Assembly (NCBI GenBank): GCA_900100595.1
Contig: FMUA01000005.1
Span: forward strand, 1-64,000
Origin: Ruminococcaceae bacterium P7
GTDB taxonomy: Bacteria; Bacillota; Clostridia; Oscillospirales; Acutalibacteraceae
Direction of reading: 5' to 3'
DNA length: 64,000 bases
The notes below the pieces were generated by a model. It was not told the origin of the DNA. It saw only the letters and a program-made list of their open reading frames with translations, and did no database searches. Shown here one piece after another: positions 45,608 to 55,052 of the stretch. The position numbers were made by a program, and so were the translations under genes. Each line of letters begins with the position of its first letter. Within the stretch, counting starts at the first letter, position 1.

Positions 45608-46603
45608 ATGCCCTTATTCAAAGGCTGCGGCTGTAAGGGCAAGCCAGCAAAAGCGATCGACTACATCACCGATGAGAAGAAAGCCGCCATTGTCACATCC
45701 TACGCACTTGATGACAACCGCGACTATGCGCGGCAGTTTGCAGAAACAGCGCAGTTATTTCATAAAGCGCAGAAGTATGACAGCCGGAAGTATTATCACT
45801 TCAAGCACAGCTTTGACCCGAAGGATAATATCTCCCCCGAAGAAGCCCACCGCTTAACGGAAGAGCTGGCACAACAGGCTTTTCCCGATAATGAGTACAT
45901 CATTGCCACGCATACGGACAAGCACCACGTCCACTGCCACATCATCGTGAACAGCGTGTCGTTTGTCAATGGGAAAATGCTGCACTACAGCAACAGCGAC
46001 TACGCCAAGCTAAAAGACCTCTCTAATGAGATCGCCGCGAAATACGGTTATTCCACGTTGGATTTCAGAAAGCCGTCTGCTGACCGTATCAAGAGTGAGG
46101 AAAGGCGCGTTGTTCTGAAAGGTGGCACTTCATGGAAAGAAGAGCTGCGAGAGGTAATTGCGGAAGCGGTCAAACTCTGTAACAACATGGATGAGTTTGA
46201 AAAGCACCTTAACAAATACGGCGTGGCGATTGCGCGCAACACGGCAAAAACGATCAGCTATTTGCACCCAAATAAAAAGAAGCCCATCCGCGGCAGCAAG
46301 CTCGGAAGAGCGTACACAAAGGAGGCGATAAACCATGAGTTTGCAAAATATGGAAACAGGACAACCGGCACCGGCGAGAGAACAAATGGAAGAGCTGACG
46401 CAGCAAAGCCGGCAGGAATACGAAAACAGCCTGCTCAAACAAGCGTTGCAGGAATACAGCGAGCAGTGGACAGTCTTGAAAGGCGAACAAAACAGCTTTA
46501 TTCAGAAGCAGACAAAGCAGATAAACGCTCTGACGCACACCGTCGCAGCTCAGATCAACATGAACGAGCTGTTTCGGAAAGACATCGAAAACGAGCTAAA
46601 TAA
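45608..46603 (+). CDS. mobA: Relaxase/mobilization nuclease (MobA/VirD2 family)
   Basis: A 331-residue relaxase. The three-histidine metal motif is in ATHTDKHHVHCHIIVNS (about residues 100-116). A candidate nicking tyrosine is in the N-terminal AIDYITDEKK. The C-terminal third is basic and low-complexity (Arg/His/Ser) and its DNA also encodes the start of the next gene in another frame. It nicks oriT and pilots the strand. Confidence 0.92.
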   Translation: MPLFKGCGCKGKPAKAIDYITDEKKAAIVTSYALDDNRDYARQFAETAQLFHKAQKYDSRKYYHFKHSFDPKDNISPEEAHRLTEELAQQAFPDNEYIIATHTDKHHVHCHIIVNSVSFVNGKMLHYSNSDYAKLKDLSNEIAAKYGYSTLDFRKPSADRIKSEERRVVLKGGTSWKEELREVIAEAVKLCNNMDEFEKHLNKYGVAIARNTAKTISYLHPNKKKPIRGSKLGRAYTKEAINHEFAKYGNRTTGTGERTNGRADAAKPAGIRKQPAQTSVAGIQRAVDSLERRTKQLYSEADKADKRSDAHRRSSDQHERAVSERHRKRAK

Positions 46604-46865
46604 GCTGACAACGCAACTGTTAGAGCATTTATCGGAACAATTTGAAAAGCAGTTTCATCATTTTGAGGGAGCAGCTAACCAATCGGAGCTACAGATAGCA
46701 GAGCACACAACCAAGTGTGTCACCGATCTGAGTGATTTGACCGCAAGGCTCAAAGCAAAGCAGCAACGGAGCTTCACAAGGAAAAACGTTATGTTTTGGG
46801 TAAACATCGCAGCGATTTTATCTCTTGCTCTGGTGGAAGTTCTGAGAATCTTTGGGATCATCTAA
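46335..46865 (+). CDS. MobB-like coiled-coil membrane protein, overlapping the relaxase gene
   Basis: A 176-residue protein with long Gln/Glu-rich helices and heptad character (about 15-150) and one C-terminal transmembrane helix (about 152-172). The ATG has a perfect AAAGGAGG ribosome site 8 nt upstream and lies within the relaxase gene, overlapping it by 269 nt in a different frame. Out-of-frame overlap of a membrane-associated mobB with mobA is known in RSF1010-type plasmids, so a role in docking the relaxosome is plausible. Confidence 0.82.
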   Translation: MSLQNMETGQPAPAREQMEELTQQSRQEYENSLLKQALQEYSEQWTVLKGEQNSFIQKQTKQINALTHTVAAQINMNELFRKDIENELNKLTTQLLEHLSEQFEKQFHHFEGAANQSELQIAEHTTKCVTDLSDLTARLKAKQQRSFTRKNVMFWVNIAAILSLALVEVLRIFGII

Positions 46866-46889
46866 TCGTAGAAAGGAAGGTATTTGAAA

Positions 46890-47066
46890 ATGAATGAACC
46901 AATCAGGTTTATGAACACAAAGGATGTGGCGAAGGCATTAGGCTGTAGCCTGCCTGCCGCGAGAGCCATGATGATGAGAGCGGATTTTCCGCTTATCAGA
47001 GTCGGCAAAAACTACAAGGTAAGCGAAAAGGCTTTCTTGGAGTGGAGTGAAAAAAGGAGGGTATAA
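46890..47066 (+). CDS. xis: Excisionase/helix-turn-helix protein
   Basis: A 58-residue MerR-like winged HTH of the excisionase type (MNTKDVAKALGCSLPAARAM, then RVGKNYKVSEKAFLEW). GAAAGGAAGG lies 9 nt upstream of ATG 46890. It directly precedes the integrase gene and likely directs excision. Confidence 0.85.
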   Translation: MNEPIRFMNTKDVAKALGCSLPAARAMMMRADFPLIRVGKNYKVSEKAFLEWSEKRRV

Positions 47067-47071
47067 AACAG

Positions 47072-47125
47072 TTGACAGCCTATCGTTTTTGCGATAAGAT
47101 AAAACCAGATAGAAAACGATAGGCT
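47072..47125 (+). promoter_or_regulatory. Integrase promoter with 13-bp inverted repeat
   Basis: Perfect -35 TTGACA (47072-47077), a 17-bp spacer and -10 TAAGAT (47095-47100). AGCCTATCGTTTT (47077-47089) and AAAACGATAGGCT (47113-47125) are perfect inverted repeats that bracket the -10 box and start site. This is the expected geometry of a repressor operator. Confidence 0.75.
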
Positions 47126-47149
47126 GCCTTTGGTTAGAAAGGACGGAAA

Positions 47150-48322
47150 ATGAATACTAAAGGCACGAAAAAAGTTAAAAGAAAATTACAGCACGGCGAC
47201 GGCTCTGTCTACTTTGTAGAGAAGCGCAACCGCTTTGCGGGGCAAATCACCCTGCTGATCGACGGCGATAAGATCCGCAAAACCGTCTACGGCAAGACAG
47301 AAAAAGAGGTCAAGGATAAAATCCAAGAGCTTCATATTCAGGCTAAGGCAGGTAACCTCCATAAGCCGAAGAAGCCAAAGCCAATGACAATTTATGACCT
47401 TGCCGATAAAATGATAGACGAACAGCTTATGCTAAACGAAATCAGGCAGAGCAGCTATGATCGCAAGAAAGCCACCTTAAAAATGCTCTCCGCAATCTCT
47501 GGTATGGAGATTCAAGCGGTAACTGAAGAAGACGTAATAACTTTCTTTTCGGAATGTTTGGACTACTCTCAATCCTGCATCAACAAGATGTATCAGCTTC
47601 TCGGCGCTGTATTCAACAAGGCTATCCGCAAAGGTATTATTGAGATAAGCCCAATGTGCGATATGAAGCGTCCGAAATCCAAGCAGAAGAAAATCCCGGT
47701 TAGAGCATTAACTATTGAGGAGCAAATAAAGCTGTTACACATTCTGAAAACCGAGGACATTCTTTACAGCGAAATAATGCTGCTGTCAATGTTCACAGGT
47801 ATGAGAATAGGCGAATGCTGCGCACTTGAGGTTGAGGATATTGACTTTGTTGAACGCACTATCAGCGTCAGCAAGACGGTATCGAGAGGTGAATACGGCA
47901 CAACAGTTGTCAATGAAACCAAGACCGAAGCAGGTATGCGGTTACTTTATATCAATGAGGACGTTGCAGATTTTGCAAGCGAATGTGTTGGAAACAAAGA
48001 GAGCGGTTTGCTGTTCAAATCAACAACCGACAAGCTGATCACAACCAATCAGGTCAATTCTTCTTACTCAAAGGCTGTTGAGGATTTTGGAATACTTGAT
48101 CATAGCGTGTATGGAAAAGTTGACCTGCACTCGCTCCGACATACTTATGCTACAAGGTGTATTGAATCAGGTATGCCCGCAAAGGTTTTACAGAAGATAC
48201 TCGGACACACCGACATCAACATCACGCTTAATACATACTGCTCCGTGTTTGAAAAATATCGCAATGAACACCTCGCCGTAGCAGACGAGTATATGAAAGC
48301 GAATAATCTCGCTATCGCATAG
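47150..48322 (+). CDS. int: Tyrosine recombinase (integrase)
   Basis: A 390-residue integrase of the Tn916/phage type. The N-terminal arm-binding domain has GDGSVYFVEKRNRFAGQITL. The SAM-like core-binding domain spans about 75-160. In the catalytic domain the Arg is in MFTGMRIGECCAL, His-x-x-Arg in LHSLRHTYATRC, His in LGHTDINITLNTY and the nucleophile Tyr in the same motif. It lies 70 bp from attR, the normal position for its target site. Confidence 0.96.
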   Translation: MNTKGTKKVKRKLQHGDGSVYFVEKRNRFAGQITLLIDGDKIRKTVYGKTEKEVKDKIQELHIQAKAGNLHKPKKPKPMTIYDLADKMIDEQLMLNEIRQSSYDRKKATLKMLSAISGMEIQAVTEEDVITFFSECLDYSQSCINKMYQLLGAVFNKAIRKGIIEISPMCDMKRPKSKQKKIPVRALTIEEQIKLLHILKTEDILYSEIMLLSMFTGMRIGECCALEVEDIDFVERTISVSKTVSRGEYGTTVVNETKTEAGMRLLYINEDVADFASECVGNKESGLLFKSTTDKLITTNQVNSSYSKAVEDFGILDHSVYGKVDLHSLRHTYATRCIESGMPAKVLQKILGHTDINITLNTYCSVFEKYRNEHLAVADEYMKANNLAIA

Positions 48323-48333
48323 AAAAAATGACG

Positions 48334-48356
48334 AAATGCTGTCAAATTTGCTGTCA
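48334..48356 (+). repeat. 23-bp end repeat of the element, right copy
   Basis: It begins AAATGCTGTCAAATTTGCTG. It is the near-identical partner of 39943-39965 and lies between the integrase stop and attR. Confidence 0.75.
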
Positions 48357-48391
48357 GCCCTTGAAAAGCCACTGTTTAAGCCGCTTAACAA

Positions 48392-48405
48392 GGTCACCGG
48401 CACCA
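48392..48405 (+). repeat. attR core (14-bp direct repeat)
   Basis: GGTCACCGGCACCA, identical to the tRNA-Leu 3' end at 39795-39808. The flanking bases differ on both sides. Confidence 0.9.
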
Positions 48406-48407
48406 GT

Positions 48408-48450
48408 ATGAGTGTTCATAATGGATTTATGTTATGGGCACTCATTCTTT
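48408..48450 (+). terminator. Probable original terminator of the tRNA operon
   Basis: ATGAGTG..CATAA / TTATG..CACTCAT forms an imperfect hairpin followed by TCTTTTATT. It starts 4 bp past attR, where the tRNA-Leu transcript would have ended before the element inserted. Confidence 0.6.
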
Positions 48451-48475
48451 TATTCAATTTCATCCGGCTTGTATG

Positions 48476-48511
48476 AGGTGAGCAGGTTTTTGTGCCTGCT
48501 CACCTTTTCTC
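48476..48511 (+). terminator. Strong hairpin between attR and the serine recombinase gene
   Basis: A perfect 11-bp stem AGGTGAGCAGG / CCTGCTCACCT with an 8-nt loop is followed by TTTTCTCTT on the plus strand. It lies at the 3' end of the converging recombinase gene. Confidence 0.8.
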
Positions 48512-50284
<1,773 letters not shown>

Positions 50285-50291
50285 TTATCAA

Positions 50292-50576
50292 ATGTGCGAA
50301 ATCACTTGTGAGGATTCTTTTTACACAGGTCGGGAAGAGTATTCTAATAGTATCGGAGAAAAAAACACTAAGGCTGTCGAACGAGAATTGGAATTGGCAT
50401 ACTTAATGGTAGATTTTTTAGACTTTATAAATGCTCCACGTCAATTCCATATTGCGCAAAAACTTCATGTTTATGAATCCTTAAAAGAAATCAAGAAGAT
50501 GTTAGCGAATTACAATGGTAACGATGATGCAAAAGAGGATAAGCAACCTCCTTCTTTCGCTCATAAACGACGTTAA
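50292..50576 (+). CDS. Small hypothetical protein next to the serine recombinase
   Basis: A 94-residue reading frame divergent from the recombinase gene, with TCGGTGA 7 nt before the ATG. It contains amphipathic helices (AVERELELAYLMVDFLDFIN, HVYESLKEIKKMLANYN). No family was recognised. Its base composition is AT-rich like the recombinase gene and unlike the gene downstream, which it overlaps by 62 nt. It may be element cargo. Confidence 0.45.
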   Translation: MCEITCEDSFYTGREEYSNSIGEKNTKAVERELELAYLMVDFLDFINAPRQFHIAQKLHVYESLKEIKKMLANYNGNDDAKEDKQPPSFAHKRR

Positions 50577-51315
50577 CGCTCTCAAAAAAGAGGAATTATA
50601 CGATCTTCTCGGCGAGGTGCTTCTGGGCATGGCTGTTTCTTCGGTACCCGGCTTTGAATCTTTAGCAGAGAAAGCCATCCGTAAAGGTTTGCCCTCAGAC
50701 GCAAACGCCAATCAGATCATTGATGCAATCAACCCGCTCCTCAAAGTTGTCGGTAAGGTTTACTGGGAGCGCCCCAACGAGCTGATCTCCTTAGGTGTTT
50801 ATATCAAAGAGGTTTTCCAGACTCACGAAAACAGCATCAACATCGCTCACCTCGAAGCGCAGGACACCTATTATGTAGACGCATACAACGCAGAGAACGG
50901 CGAAAACTTAACTCTCGCAGCATTAAGAGATAACGCGGATTTCGGACGCGTTACATTCAAGGATTACAACGACATCGGACTGTATAGCAGCAAAGACAAT
51001 ACCTGCTTTGTCAGTGTAAAAGGCAAAAAAGCTGTTAAGAGCGAGATCAAAGAGTGCAGCGACGGTTTTGCGGTAGGCTATTATTCCTATGCGACAGAGG
51101 AAGGAATGGAGCTTTTCATGCCGGTCAACCAGAAGTACATCCTGAATATGAAGGGCTACTCTATTAAGCCGTATCACAAGGTAAACTACAGCGCGTTCTA
51201 TCAGGCGGTAGGTTCCAACAGCAAAAACCTCTTCAGAGCTGACAGAGGTCACGATTCCGACTGGTTCTGCGGAAATACCGACTCCAATCAGATCAAACTC
51301 AATATGATGTTTTGA
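50515..51315 (+). CDS. Hypothetical protein, probably 5'-truncated
   Basis: A 266-residue frame. The first ~17 codons overlap the preceding small ORF, have no ribosome site and look unlike the rest. From about 50566 onward the sequence becomes GC-richer and host-like (NALKKEELYDLLGEVLLGMA ...). The body (about residues 100-266) is rich in Asn, Tyr and Lys beta-type sequence. No family was recognised. The transition suggests that element insertion or deletion removed the original start. It ends at a bidirectional terminator. Confidence 0.55.
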   Translation: MVTMMQKRISNLLLSLINDVNALKKEELYDLLGEVLLGMAVSSVPGFESLAEKAIRKGLPSDANANQIIDAINPLLKVVGKVYWERPNELISLGVYIKEVFQTHENSINIAHLEAQDTYYVDAYNAENGENLTLAALRDNADFGRVTFKDYNDIGLYSSKDNTCFVSVKGKKAVKSEIKECSDGFAVGYYSYATEEGMELFMPVNQKYILNMKGYSIKPYHKVNYSAFYQAVGSNSKNLFRADRGHDSDWFCGNTDSNQIKLNMMF

Positions 51316-51353
51316 TTTCCCACACAAAAATCGAAGATGAAATAAGCGAAACG

Positions 51354-51381
51354 AAAAGGCCGGCGTGATGCCGACCTTTTT
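51354..51381. terminator. Bidirectional terminator
   Basis: AAAAGG-CGGC / GCCG-CCTTTT (imperfect stem with a 5-nt loop) has a T-tract on both strands. It lies between the truncated gene (plus) and the SleB-like gene (minus). Confidence 0.8.
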
Positions 51382-51395
51382 CATTATGTGTTGAA

Positions 51396-52214
51396 TTATG
51401 CGCCCCAGCGGTCAAAGAAACGGATCTGCTGATAGCTGAGGATGAAGTTCTGACTCTCATGGAAGGAGCTGTTGACGAGATACGGCGCGTACATGTAGAG
51501 AATTCGGTGCTGTACCGCGCTGCCGTCGTCGTCAAAGACGTAGCGCACCGCCTGACGGCATTCCTCCGAGGTGCCTTTTGTGGTGCTGCCGTCGTAACGG
51601 CATTCGCGGATAACCTCCGGGATAGTGGTGTAGCCGTCGAAGCACATCGCGTCCTTTACCGCCTGCGCGATCAGCGCCGCGCCGATAAAGCCGCCGGTGC
51701 CGAACTCGCCGTAGCAGAGATTTTCGAGCAGCTGTCTGTCCGAATCCGTGAGGTCGATGTGGTAGGTCGAGTAGGACGTATCGGGGTTGTCGATCGCGAG
51801 AAGATAGCCCGCGTCCCACTGTGCCTGATAATCGGCTGGAGAATCGGGAACCTCTGCGGTCGCAAAAACAACGTCGCCCTGCTGTGCGGCCTGCGTTGTC
51901 GCGGGCGCCGTTGTCAGCGCCTCGGTCGCTACTTCCGTCGCACGATCACGCTCTGTCGCGGCGTTGTTGACAGTCGATTCCCTCGGTTCCTCATATGTTG
52001 TGTGAGCTTCATCAAGCGTGCTGTACGCAATCTCGTTTGCCGCGGGGTTGATGTTGGACGCGGGAAGCGAGGTGTTGCTCGCTTTCTTCGCGGGACCGCT
52101 GAAAATGACCAGAACCGCAATGAGCACCGCCGCAAGCAGCAAGGAGCCCGAAAACAGGAACACGTTTTTGTGTTTCTTGATGTAATCAATCATTCTTGGA
52201 ATATCTATAACCAT
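51396..52214 (-). CDS. Membrane-anchored cell-wall hydrolase, SleB/CwlJ-like
   Basis: A 272-residue protein. One N-terminal transmembrane anchor (about 18-40), a Thr/Ala/Asn/Glu-rich linker (about 45-115) and a C-terminal domain starting at DSDRQLLENLCYGEFGTGGF. IGAALIAQAVKDAM and the terminal FFDRWG resemble the Hydrolase_2 (SleB/CwlJ) lytic fold. The Glu in CYGEFG matches the catalytic Glu position. The usual EAGGE is degenerate, so activity is uncertain. The ATG has AAAAAAGGTGA upstream. Confidence 0.72.
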   Translation of the reverse strand: MVIDIPRMIDYIKKHKNVFLFSGSLLLAAVLIAVLVIFSGPAKKASNTSLPASNINPAANEIAYSTLDEAHTTYEEPRESTVNNAATERDRATEVATEALTTAPATTQAAQQGDVVFATAEVPDSPADYQAQWDAGYLLAIDNPDTSYSTYHIDLTDSDRQLLENLCYGEFGTGGFIGAALIAQAVKDAMCFDGYTTIPEVIRECRYDGSTTKGTSEECRQAVRYVFDDDGSAVQHRILYMYAPYLVNSSFHESQNFILSYQQIRFFDRWGA

Positions 52215-52245
52215 TCGTTCACCTTTTTTCGCAATTCTAAATTAG

Positions 52246-52274
52246 ATTTTAGCACAAATCAGTGAATAAGACAA
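52246..52274 (-). promoter_or_regulatory. Promoter of the SleB-like gene
   Basis: On the minus strand -35 TTGTCT (52269-52274), a 17-bp spacer and -10 TAAAAT (52246-52251). Confidence 0.65.
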
Positions 52275-52344
52275 CCCCCATTGCCGAAAAAGTTTTTGGA
52301 AAGCCGCTGATGATTTCATAACGGTTGCCTAAAAATGTTCATTA

Positions 52345-52375
52345 GAAAAAAAGCTCCGTCCAAATCGGACGGAGC
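52345..52375 (-). terminator. Terminator of the second AraC-family gene
   Basis: GCTCCGTCC / GGACGGAGC with a 5-nt loop is followed on the minus strand by eight T residues. Confidence 0.93.
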
Positions 52376-52386
52376 AGGTGGTAGAA

Positions 52387-53229
52387 TCACGCTTTTCTGT
52401 AAGCAGAAGGAGTTTTTCCAAAATGCAGCTTGAAAGCGCGGTTGAAGTTGGAGAGGTTGTTGAAACCCGAAAGAGCCGCAATTTCAATGATCGCGCTGTC
52501 GGTTGTCAGCAGCAGCATAGCCGCTCTATTGAGTCTCAGGTCGTTGACGTAGCCGACAAAGGTCGTATTCATCAGCTCCTTGAAGAGATGCGATACGTAG
52601 TAGCGGCTGATTCCTGTCGCGTTGGCGACATCGTCGAGAGACAAGCCGTCGATATAGTGCTCGTCAATGTAGGTAGTAACGCGCTGGAGAGCACGGTACT
52701 TTTTGCTTTTGCTCTCGGAATCGACGATCTTGACGAATCTGTTGGCAAACAGCTCATAAAACGCCTCGTACATCTTGCCGTAAACAAGGAGCTGGAAAAA
52801 CTCAGACTTTTCGGTTTCCGCCTTCGTAGCGGTCTGGATGCAGTCGAGAAGCTTCGGATGAGCTCCCTCGCTGGGAGAGATGCGCGCGTAGTTGGTGCAG
52901 TTGCCGTTCACCAAAGCCTTGATAATGCTCTGCGGGAGGTAATCTTGAGTTATCGCCGCGGGATTGGTGAAGTTGATGGTAATGACATCAATGTTGACGC
53001 TGTTGCTGTTTGTCAGCTTATACCGTGTGTTGGGCGATACAAAATAGATGTCGCCCTCATGGAGGTGAAACCCTCCGTCGGTTCCCTCAAAAGTGACAGA
53101 ACCGTTTTTAACGTGGCCGAACAGAGCTTCGTGATGAGTAATGCTTTTGTCATTTAAAGGCATTTCTCCGCACACTACTCTAAACGCCGAGTTGGATGCC
53201 GAAGAGGCATTCAGTAACTCAATACTCAT
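52387..53229 (-). CDS. AraC-family transcriptional regulator
   Basis: A 280-residue regulator. An N-terminal cupin-like half (HEALFGHVKNGSVTFEGTDG, then LHEGDIYFVSPNTRYKL) precedes a C-terminal double HTH (SLDDVANATGISRYYVSHLF ... AALSGFNNLSNFNRAFKLHF) ending GKTPSAYRKA. It is monocistronic, with a consensus promoter and terminator. The 560-bp AT-rich spacer upstream shows no obvious target gene in the same orientation. Confidence 0.9.
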   Translation of the reverse strand: MSIELLNASSASNSAFRVVCGEMPLNDKSITHHEALFGHVKNGSVTFEGTDGGFHLHEGDIYFVSPNTRYKLTNSNSVNIDVITINFTNPAAITQDYLPQSIIKALVNGNCTNYARISPSEGAHPKLLDCIQTATKAETEKSEFFQLLVYGKMYEAFYELFANRFVKIVDSESKSKKYRALQRVTTYIDEHYIDGLSLDDVANATGISRYYVSHLFKELMNTTFVGYVNDLRLNRAAMLLLTTDSAIIEIAALSGFNNLSNFNRAFKLHFGKTPSAYRKA

Positions 53230-53793
53230 AGAAAAGCCCCCAATTTTTTTGTTCGAGTATGCGCCGAATAAACTTATCCTATTCTAGAAATATTCTACCA
53301 TATTTGTCATATTTTGTCAATGAATTATTGCGATTAGACAAAAAAGAATTATAAATAATAACAACTTACAAATATCTAACAAAATTATAGGCTATATATT
53401 TGTAATCAGACAAAAAAACAACAAAAAATAAAGGGAAAAAGGAGAATTTTCCCGGTTTGAAGGGGATGCTTCCGACCAGTGCGGCATCGATAAAATAAAA
53501 AGAGGATGTGGTGAAATATTTGTTTATTAATTTCAAGATACTCTCAGGAGCTTCAATATTTGCTCATAATAATATTACAATATCCGTCTGATATCAGTCA
53601 AAAGATAATATACCAAACAAAAATCTAAAATGTTCATTTATGCAAATAATGATTCCTTGGAGCGCAAATCTTGTTCTCACAATGAGTGAAACGGAAAGAA
53701 ATTATACAATATATTGTAATTGTACACAAAAATATTGCTGTTTTTTTATCACTCTTATTATCGCCTAAAAACTTACAATTGTCAAGTGACAAG
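53230..53793. other. Long AT-rich spacer without a gene
   Basis: About 560 bp. Apart from the promoter of the AraC gene (53292-53320), no coding frame, tRNA or repeat was recognised. It is strongly AT-rich compared with the surrounding genes, with many short TTACAA and ATAATA runs. It could contain a small RNA or be decayed sequence. Confidence 0.6.
53292..53320 (-). promoter_or_regulatory. Promoter of the second AraC-family gene
   Basis: On the minus strand a perfect -35 TTGACA (53315-53320), a 17-bp spacer and -10 TAGAAT (53292-53297). Confidence 0.85.
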
Positions 53794-53824
53794 AAAAAAA
53801 GCCGACATTTTTGCCGGCTTTTTT
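53794..53824 (-). terminator. Terminator of the dockerin gene
   Basis: AAAAAGCCGGCA / TGTCGGCTTTTT stem with T-tracts on both strands, just past the dockerin gene stop. Confidence 0.9.
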
Positions 53825-53843
53825 GGGATTAGATCAGATGATT

Positions 53844-54938
53844 TCAGACATACCTGACGCCGATTTGTTCACCGGCAAAGCCGATATCCTCAGTAAAATC
53901 GGCAATGTATCTCTGAATACAGGTTGCGTCGATGATATTGATTTCCCCGTCGCCGTTCACGTCGCCGCAATCAAAATAGATGGCAGTGCTGACTTCCGCT
54001 GAGTAAAGCTGAACGAGGGTCACATCATCAATGCAGATCAAGCCGTCTCCGTTAGCGTCGCCGCAGTAGACAGGTATTTCGATCCGTGCCTCGGTTGTTT
54101 GGGGTGCCGTCGTATAAGGCGCGGGAACGGTGGTGACATCGGGACTGCTTGTCCACACGGAATTTTCTTCGCTCGGGTAGGTGACTCTCTGACTGTAGGG
54201 AACCGTGGTATACGGATAGGTGGGCGGATAGGTGACAGTCTCGGCGGGAATGGAAGGCTGAGTGATGGTGGTGTCAATGCCGTCGCCGCTGACAGTCAGT
54301 GAGCCCGAAAGGGAATAACAGGAAAATTTAACGTCGCCCTTTTTCAGCACCATAAAGCTGACGGTTTCTCCCTCTGCTTTGGGGTCTGCGGGATAGATGC
54401 AGGAGCCGATATAGACCGTGGCGTAGTAGAGCTTGTTGGAGGGCTCCAGATCGGAAACGGTTTTGTAGAAGTTGACGGAGAAGCCGGGAACTTTCTGCTC
54501 CATGCCGTATTCGCCGACAGGCTTGTCCGAACCGTACTGTCTGATGACAAGGTCGCAGTAAAGCTCGAGTGTGCCCGGATACACTTCATCGGTGAAATCT
54601 TCTTCATAGGGGCTGCCGTCGGGGTTGGTAAGTCCGCTCGTCGGGTAGGTATAGGGACTGCCGTCGGGATTGGTAAGACCGCCTGCGGGGTCGGTATAGG
54701 GACTGCCATCGGGATTGGTAAGACCGCTCGTCGGATAGGTGTAGGGACTGCCGTCGGGATTCGTCATACCCGAATAGGGATTGGAAGGATAGGAAGAAAT
54801 CTCAACGCAGTGGTTGGTGCCGACCTGCTGGTGTGATGTGGACGCGGCAAGCGTGTTGACCGAGAGACCGACAATCAGGCAGATGGACAGTGCGAGTGCG
54901 GCGGCGATAACAGCCGCTTGTTTCCAGAATGTTTTCAT
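53844..54938 (-). CDS. Secreted protein with type I dockerin and 15-residue repeats
   Basis: A 364-residue exported protein with a signal peptide (about 8-32). Four tandem 15-residue repeats of the type GLTNPDGSPYTYPTS occupy about 56-113. A beta-sandwich-like domain (about 117-230) resembling a cohesin or adhesin fold follows, then a Pro/Thr/Tyr-rich linker. The C-terminus is a dockerin with two calcium loops, GDANGDGLICIDDVTLVQLY and GDVNGDGEINIIDATCIQRY. Dockerins attach proteins to cohesins of cellulosome-like complexes. No catalytic module is present, so it is probably structural or adhesive. Confidence 0.87.
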   Translation of the reverse strand: MKTFWKQAAVIAAALALSICLIVGLSVNTLAASTSHQQVGTNHCVEISSYPSNPYSGMTNPDGSPYTYPTSGLTNPDGSPYTDPAGGLTNPDGSPYTYPTSGLTNPDGSPYEEDFTDEVYPGTLELYCDLVIRQYGSDKPVGEYGMEQKVPGFSVNFYKTVSDLEPSNKLYYATVYIGSCIYPADPKAEGETVSFMVLKKGDVKFSCYSLSGSLTVSGDGIDTTITQPSIPAETVTYPPTYPYTTVPYSQRVTYPSEENSVWTSSPDVTTVPAPYTTAPQTTEARIEIPVYCGDANGDGLICIDDVTLVQLYSAEVSTAIYFDCGDVNGDGEINIIDATCIQRYIADFTEDIGFAGEQIGVRYV

Positions 54939-54970
54939 AAGCCAAAACTCCTCATTTTTTGATTATTAAT

Positions 54971-54999
54971 AGTATAACATACATATATAAAAAATTCAA
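54971..54999 (-). promoter_or_regulatory. Promoter of the dockerin gene
   Basis: On the minus strand -35 TTGAAT (54994-54999), a 17-bp spacer and -10 TATACT (54971-54976). Confidence 0.65.
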
Positions 55000-55052
55000 A
55001 ATACATATTCAATAAAAATACAGAGGAGTTTTGACTGTTATGCTGTGATATA

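Larger units (their letters stand above)
39809..48405. mobile_element. Integrative mobilizable element in tRNA-Leu(UAA), about 8.6 kb
   Basis: Bounded by a 14-bp duplication of the tRNA-Leu 3' end, with a 23-bp near-identical repeat just inside each end. Right half: RepA-like ATPase, MobC, relaxase, mobB-like gene, excisionase and tyrosine integrase. Left half: DUF6076-type gene and a five-gene cargo operon on the opposite strand. No conjugation (type IV secretion) genes are present, so it would need a helper for transfer. The cargo operon is visibly more AT-rich than the flanking chromosome, suggesting recent acquisition. Confidence 0.9.
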
